Below are positions 59,982-64,000 of a stretch of DNA of 64,000 nt, piece by piece. The notes beneath the pieces were generated by a model. The model was not told the origin of the DNA and did no database searches. It saw only the letters and a list, made by a program, of their open reading frames with translations. The stretch covers positions 4,039,001 through 4,103,000 of the forward strand of contig NZ_CP015199.1 of assembly GCF_001648155.1 (NCBI RefSeq), read 5' to 3'. A program made the translations under genes and the position numbers. Numbering within the stretch: position 1 is the first letter of the stretch; each line of letters starts with the position of its first letter. Source of the DNA: Chryseobacterium glaciei. GTDB taxonomy: Bacteria > Bacteroidota > Bacteroidia > Flavobacteriales > Weeksellaceae.

Positions 59982-61388
59982 ATGATTATTTATCATCTTA
60001 GTACGGAATGTTATCCGGTGGCAAAAGTAGGAGGTTTGGCAGATGTTGTAGGAGCATTGCCGAAATATCAAAACAAAATAAACGATGTAGACGCTAAGGT
60101 AGTTATGCCTTGGTACAACAAAGCTTTTGTTTATGATCATGAGTTTGACATAGTTTTTGATGGCTTCATTCATCAGGGACCAGATATGCTTCAGGTTCAG
60201 GTGTTCAAAGAGAAAACCGATGTTTTGGGATTCGAATTATACATGGTGAGAATTCCTGGACTTTTAGACAGAGATAATCCTTATGGTTATCAGGACGAAA
60301 GTTATCAGTTTTTGGCTTTTCAGCACGGTGTTTTGCATTGGTTGAGCGCGATGAAGATTCGTCCCGATGTCTTGCATTGTCATGATTATCATACAGGTTT
60401 GGTTCCTTTTATGATCGAACATTGTCCGGATTTTGAATTTTTAAAAGGCGTAAAAACCATCGGAACTATTCATAACGGCGAATATCAGGGAATGATGAGT
60501 TGGAATATGGCTAATTATATGCCTGCTTTCGACAGCTATAAATGGGGATTAATGGATTGGAATGGCTACATGAATCCGTTAGCGAGTATGATTAAATGTT
60601 CAAGCGCTTTTACAACTGTTTCGGCAGGGTATTTGGAAGAACTTTTCGTCAGTTTCAGAGGTCTTGAGAGTCTTGTTCGTGAAGAATTCGGAAAAGCATA
60701 CGGAATTATCAACGGGATTGATACAGAAGTCTGGGATCCGGAAACCGATCCGATGTTGGATTTTAATTTTAATGTTAAAAATGCCATCCAGCAGAAAAAG
60801 AAAAATAAAGAGAAGCTTTGTAAAGAATATGGTTTGAAACCTGAACTTCCTTTGTTTGCTTTTATCGGAAGATTCGCAACAGAAAAAGGTGCTGACTTGC
60901 TTCCTGACGTGGTCTGGAAAAGTATTAAACAAAGTTATGGTGCTTTAAATATCATGGTTTTAGGCTCAGGAAACTCATATATTGAAAATAAACTGAAAGA
61001 ATACGACTATACTTATTCCAATTTTGCGTTGGATCTTGGGTATAAAGAACATCTTTCGCATCAAATATATGCTTCGGCAGACTTTTTATTGATGCCATCA
61101 AGAGTGGAACCATGCGGATTGAATCAAATGTATTCCATGAGATACGGAACAATTCCTGTCGTAAGGTATATTGGAGGGTTAAAAGATACAGTTGAAGACA
61201 TCTCAACAGGCGGAGCGGGAATCAATTTTGCCTACCCCGGGGTTGATGATATTGTCCACGCGATGAATAGAGGGTTAAGTATTTACAATGAAAAAGACGT
61301 TATGGAGAATCTTATTCACGCAAATATGAATTTTGACTTTGCATGGGAGAAATCTGCAGAAAAATACATAGCTTTATATACTAACTAA
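59982..61388 (+). CDS. glgA: Glycogen synthase (ADP-glucose)
   Basis: Extends alpha-1,4-glucan with ADP-glucose (GT5). The substrate loop KVGGLADVVGALP is in place near residue 15 and the C-terminal domain shows AFIGRFATEKGADLLPDV and PSRVEPCGLNQMYSMRYGTIPVVRYIGGLKDTV. 468 residues, standard. 10 bp after glgB and 3 bp before the lipoprotein gene. Confidence 0.96.
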   Translation: MIIYHLSTECYPVAKVGGLADVVGALPKYQNKINDVDAKVVMPWYNKAFVYDHEFDIVFDGFIHQGPDMLQVQVFKEKTDVLGFELYMVRIPGLLDRDNPYGYQDESYQFLAFQHGVLHWLSAMKIRPDVLHCHDYHTGLVPFMIEHCPDFEFLKGVKTIGTIHNGEYQGMMSWNMANYMPAFDSYKWGLMDWNGYMNPLASMIKCSSAFTTVSAGYLEELFVSFRGLESLVREEFGKAYGIINGIDTEVWDPETDPMLDFNFNVKNAIQQKKKNKEKLCKEYGLKPELPLFAFIGRFATEKGADLLPDVVWKSIKQSYGALNIMVLGSGNSYIENKLKEYDYTYSNFALDLGYKEHLSHQIYASADFLLMPSRVEPCGLNQMYSMRYGTIPVVRYIGGLKDTVEDISTGGAGINFAYPGVDDIVHAMNRGLSIYNEKDVMENLIHANMNFDFAWEKSAEKYIALYTN

Positions 61389-61391
61389 AGT

Positions 61392-61922
61392 ATGTTGAGA
61401 GCTTTTTTTCTTGTAATAATATTTACCTCGATTATTTCCTGTAAAAAGGAACAAGAAAATTATCATGGAGGATATTATTGGATTTATGGATATGGTCTTT
61501 CAGATATAAGAATTCATGAAGCGATAGAAGGAATTTCCGAAAAATGGAAAATAAAAATTGTTGATGTTGCTGGCTGTATGATTGATTCTAAACTACAGAA
61601 AAAAGTAGATGAGACAAATAAAAAGACCTATGCAGCAATAGAAGAAAGATATGGCAAAGGCTGGAAGATAAAATACGATAAAGATATAGAAGGCTTTGCT
61701 TCTAAGAAAATTGATGTGATGGATGTTTTGATCACAAATAAACTTTTCAGAAATGAACTCAAAAAACATTATATAGAAATTGATGATGTAGATAAAGTTG
61801 TAAAAGAGCAGAACGATAATTTATATGATGTGGTGGTTTACAATGATAAGTTGAAATCAGAGAATAAAGAATGCTTTAGAGTAAGTGTAAATACGAAAAA
61901 TAGAATTGTACAATTAAAATAA
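61392..61922 (+). CDS. Small lipoprotein between glgA and glgC
   Basis: 176 residues. MLRAFFLVIIFTSIISC is a lipoprotein signal with the lipidated Cys at 17 (IISC). The mature part (YYWIYGYGLSDIRIHEAIEGISEKWKIKIVDVAGCMIDSKLQKKVDETNKKTYAAIEERYGKGWKIKYD) resembles the small FEKKY-type family of this group, but this is a weak impression. It starts 3 bp after glgA and ends 17 bp before glgC, so it is certainly co-transcribed with cytoplasmic glycogen enzymes although its own product goes to the envelope. Function unknown. Confidence 0.72.
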   Translation: MLRAFFLVIIFTSIISCKKEQENYHGGYYWIYGYGLSDIRIHEAIEGISEKWKIKIVDVAGCMIDSKLQKKVDETNKKTYAAIEERYGKGWKIKYDKDIEGFASKKIDVMDVLITNKLFRNELKKHYIEIDDVDKVVKEQNDNLYDVVVYNDKLKSENKECFRVSVNTKNRIVQLK

Positions 61923-61939
61923 AAAACGCAATATAATTT

Positions 61940-63208
61940 ATGAATCACAATGTTATTTCCATTGTTTTGGGAGGCGGAAGAGGCACGAGACTTTTTCCAT
62001 TAACGTACACAAGATCAAAACCAGCTGTACCTATCGCAGGAAAGTACAGATTGGTTGATATTCCTATTTCTAATTGTTTAAATTCAGGATTGAATAAAAT
62101 CTTGGTTCTTACACAGTTTAATTCAGCTTCATTGAATTCGCATATCAAAAATTCTTACCATTTTGATATTTTCAGCAAAGGTTTTGTTGATATTTTGGCA
62201 GCCGAGCAGAATGTGGAAAATGAGAGTTGGTATCAGGGAACGGCAGATGCGGTGCGTCAGTCGATGAAGCACCTTGAAAAATATGATTATGAATATATTC
62301 TGATTCTTTCAGGAGATCAATTGTATCAGATGGATTTTAAAGAAATGCTTGACTTCCATATTGAAAAAGGAGGGGACGTAACTATTGCCACAATCCCTGT
62401 AAATGCTAAGGATGCCACAGGTTTCGGAATTTTAAGTTCTGATGACGAAGGAAATATTACTTCTTTTGTTGAAAAGCCGGATTATGACATTTTAGACAGT
62501 TTAAAATCTGAAGTTTCTGAAAAGAATAAAGGCGCAGGAAAAGAATATTTAGCTTCAATGGGAATCTATATATTCACGAAAACAATTCTTAAAAAAATGT
62601 TTGAAGACGGAGCTGGAGATGATTTTGGAAAAGACATCATCCCGAATTCCATTGGAAAATACACGACATTAAGTTATCAGTTTGAAGGATATTGGACGGA
62701 TATCGGAACAATCGAATCTTTCTACGAAGCTAATATTGATTTGTGCCAGGATTTTCCTCAATTTAACCTATTCTCATCTTCACCAATTTATACAAGAGCG
62801 AGAATGCTTCCACCATCTAAAATCAACGGTTCTTATGTAAGTAAAGCTGTTTTTGGAGACGGATGCATTATTATGGCAGATAAAATTGAAAATTCAGTTA
62901 TTGGAAACAGAACGAGGATTGATAAAGGAAGTACGATCGTAAATTCCTACGTCATGGGAGCCGATTTTTATCAAAGCACAACAGAAATTGTTATCAATGA
63001 TAGGAAAGGCCGCCCCAACATGGGAATCGGAAAATACTGCTACATCGAAAAAGCAATTCTAGATAAAAACTGCTACATCGGAGATAATGTAAGAATTATC
63101 GGCGGAAAACACTTACCAGACGGTGATTTTGGAACACATTCAGTACAGGACGGTATTGTAGTGGTGAAAAAAGGAGCTATCGTTCCTCCGGGAACTCATA
63201 TTGGGTAA
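61940..63208 (+). CDS. glgC: Glucose-1-phosphate adenylyltransferase
   Basis: Makes ADP-glucose from ATP and glucose 1-phosphate, the committed step of glycogen synthesis. The nucleotidyltransferase start is VLGGGRGTRLFPLTYTRSKPAVPIAGKYRLVDIPISNCLNSGL; YQGTADAVRQ, DQLYQMDF and GYWTDIGTIESFYEANIDL follow; the C-terminal left-handed beta-helix (about 290-422) ends VKKGAIVPPGTHIG. 422 residues, usual. Last gene of the glg operon. Confidence 0.96.
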   Translation: MNHNVISIVLGGGRGTRLFPLTYTRSKPAVPIAGKYRLVDIPISNCLNSGLNKILVLTQFNSASLNSHIKNSYHFDIFSKGFVDILAAEQNVENESWYQGTADAVRQSMKHLEKYDYEYILILSGDQLYQMDFKEMLDFHIEKGGDVTIATIPVNAKDATGFGILSSDDEGNITSFVEKPDYDILDSLKSEVSEKNKGAGKEYLASMGIYIFTKTILKKMFEDGAGDDFGKDIIPNSIGKYTTLSYQFEGYWTDIGTIESFYEANIDLCQDFPQFNLFSSSPIYTRARMLPPSKINGSYVSKAVFGDGCIIMADKIENSVIGNRTRIDKGSTIVNSYVMGADFYQSTTEIVINDRKGRPNMGIGKYCYIEKAILDKNCYIGDNVRIIGGKHLPDGDFGTHSVQDGIVVVKKGAIVPPGTHIG

Positions 63209-63254
63209 GTTGAGTCTGAGAGTTATATAATTGTAGAGTTTGAGAATACATCGG

Positions 63255-63287
63255 TGATTCAGAACGAAGCAAAGCGGAGTGAAGAAT
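63255..63287. repeat. Short imperfect palindrome, REP-like
   Basis: GATTC and GAATC ends with a GAACGAAGCAAAGCGGAGTGA core, related in style to 20431-20464 (AAGCAAAGCGAAG). Such palindromes are common in the group, mostly outside genes. Confidence 0.45.
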
Positions 63288-63319
63288 CTATTTTCAAAGG
63301 ATTTATATTCGCAAAAAAT

Positions 63320-63351
63320 AAAAACGCATCTTTTAGGAGTTGCGTTTTTTT
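63320..63351 (+). terminator. Terminator of the glg operon
   Basis: AAAACGCA and TGCGTTTT form the stem around 12 bases, followed by seven T. Confidence 0.75.
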
Positions 63352-63354
63352 ATA

Positions 63355-63438
63355 TTCTTGAAAAATATTGTAAGGGTGTTTCCGAAAGTCTGATGCTAGG
63401 TGTGGAAAACTTTCCGGAAGGAAAGAAAACTTATTAAA
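63355..63438 (+). pseudogene. Possible 3' remnant of a lost gene
   Basis: The frame reads ILEKYCKGVSESLMLGVENF and on to KKTY and a TAA at 63436-63438. It looks protein-like and is followed by a good terminator that has no other upstream gene to serve, but it has no start codon of its own except an ATG for 14 codons at 63394. It may be a decayed gene end or chance. Confidence 0.2.
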
Positions 63439-63445
63439 ATCAAAA

Positions 63446-63471
63446 TGACCAACATATTGGTCACTTTTTTT
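63446..63471 (+). terminator. Terminator upstream of the SRPBCC gene
   Basis: TGACCAA-CATA-TTGGTCA, a perfect 7-bp stem with four-base loop, then seven T. Its 3' arm holds the TTGG that could serve as the -33 element of the next promoter. Confidence 0.7.
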
Positions 63472-63479
63472 ATTTGTCT

Positions 63480-63487
63480 TACTTTTG
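63480..63487 (+). promoter_or_regulatory. SRPBCC gene promoter -7 box
   Basis: TACTTTTG fits TAnnTTTG and lies only 4 bp before the ATG at 63492, so the transcript should be leaderless. TTG at 63457-63459 lies 20 bp upstream. Confidence 0.6.
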
Positions 63488-63491
63488 TGCG

Positions 63492-64000
63492 ATGCGTTTT
63501 TTTAAAATCATAGCGATAGTTGCGATACTGTTGGGAGGAGCTTATGCTGCTTCCATGTATTATTTTGTGGATGAAAGCAAAAGCTTTAAAATAGAGAAAG
63601 AGGTAGACTATCCGGTGGAGAAGGTCTTTTCTCAGTTCAATAATCTGCAGAATTTCACGCGTTGGAACAATTTCTTCAAAAGTTCTAAGTCTATCGATAT
63701 CGATTATTACACACCTTACGAAGGACAGGGCAGTAGTATAAGCTATGTAGATCCGAAAAACGATACAGACGGTGAAATGTTCATCAGATATGAAAATCCA
63801 AACAAAACGTTGAGATATCAGCTTTTTGAGGATAGAAATGAGAACCCAACGTTGGTTGATGTTAAGTTTAAAGCCGTTTCTGCTGAAAAAACAAAGATTA
63901 TCTGGAATGTTCATACCCCAAAATTATCCGTTTGGAAAAGAGTAGAAAATTTCTGGACAGAAGACCGATTTGCTGAAAATATCAACAATAGCATGACAAC
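63492..64000 (+). CDS. SRPBCC/polyketide-cyclase-like protein, partial (3' end outside window)
   Basis: 169 codons are seen before the window ends without a stop. MRFFKIIAIVAILLGGAYAASMYYF is an N-terminal membrane anchor; from about residue 30 SFKIEKEVDYPVEKVFSQFNNLQNFTRWNNFF is the START-like SRPBCC fold, which binds a hydrophobic ligand in a deep groove. The TRWNNF motif is typical of the family's polyketide-cyclase-type members. The role is unknown. Its open frame is limited by the window edge only. Confidence 0.75.
   Translation, partial: MRFFKIIAIVAILLGGAYAASMYYFVDESKSFKIEKEVDYPVEKVFSQFNNLQNFTRWNNFFKSSKSIDIDYYTPYEGQGSSISYVDPKNDTDGEMFIRYENPNKTLRYQLFEDRNENPTLVDVKFKAVSAEKTKIIWNVHTPKLSVWKRVENFWTEDRFAENINNSMT

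Noticed and set aside
63396..63914. Minus-strand ORF of 172 codons
   Set aside because: It lies opposite the SRPBCC gene, crosses its promoter and terminator, and its protein has no recognisable motif; the plus-strand frame has clear family features.
1..64000. tRNA, rRNA, tmRNA or prophage genes
   Set aside because: None recognised in any gap on reading both strands; no integrase, capsid or terminase motifs among the proteins.

Overview
The window is AT-rich, tightly packed bacterial DNA from a member of the Bacteroidota, most likely the family Weeksellaceae (Chryseobacterium or a close relative). The evidence is the TAnnTTTG promoter box ahead of many genes, the near absence of Shine-Dalgarno sequences, a type B type IX secretion (T9SS) sorting domain on a giant secreted protein, DUF4476, KTSC and FEKKY-like small families, and the protein style throughout. 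No rRNA, tRNA, phage, transposase or CRISPR array was found.

Layout. Positions 1-8.8 kb hold housekeeping genes: kdsD, recQ, a GT4 glycosyltransferase, lpdA and cvfB. Positions 8.8-13.9 kb hold a secreted TPR protein and a 1304-residue T9SS substrate. Positions 14.0-20.4 kb hold a TetR-controlled RND efflux operon (tetR, tolC-like, acrA-like, acrB-like) with two matching operators around the tetR promoter. Positions 20.4-20.8 kb are a non-coding gap with a degenerate 21-bp-period array. Positions 20.8-22.7 kb hold a J-domain/KTSC protein and a two-gene DUF4365 nuclease-like cassette. Positions 22.8-26.4 kb hold metE under a cobalamin riboswitch, divergent from an Lrp-type regulator. Positions 26.4-33.0 kb are a minus-strand run of small metabolic, membrane and unknown genes, including one frameshifted membrane protein. 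Positions 33.3-42.5 kb hold a tandem pair of secreted paralogues, ssb, an HRDC protein, hisS, a ketopantoate reductase, a GNAT protein, two PH/SHOCT proteins with a membrane partner, and a methyltransferase.

From 42.9 to 48.0 kb is a complete set for cyanophycin turnover: isoaspartyl peptidase, cyanophycinase and, divergently, cyanophycin synthetase. The cphB-cphA gap carries two identical inverted 10-bp sites, one near each promoter.

From 48.1 to 57.8 kb is a minus-strand block of ten genes rich in amide-bond-forming enzymes: two clear ATP-grasp ligases, one probable ATP-grasp protein, a GCS2/YbdK-type ligase, a class I glutamine-amidotransferase-like protein, two alpha/beta-hydrolase esterases and an M17 aminopeptidase. 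Its product cannot be told from sequence; it is the best candidate here for an uncharacterised pathway. Divergent from it, glgB-glgA-(lipoprotein)-glgC form a glycogen synthesis operon. Thus about 20 kb is given to making and breaking storage polymers and small amides. The window ends inside an SRPBCC-family gene.

All domain calls come from reading motifs by eye; no database search was run.
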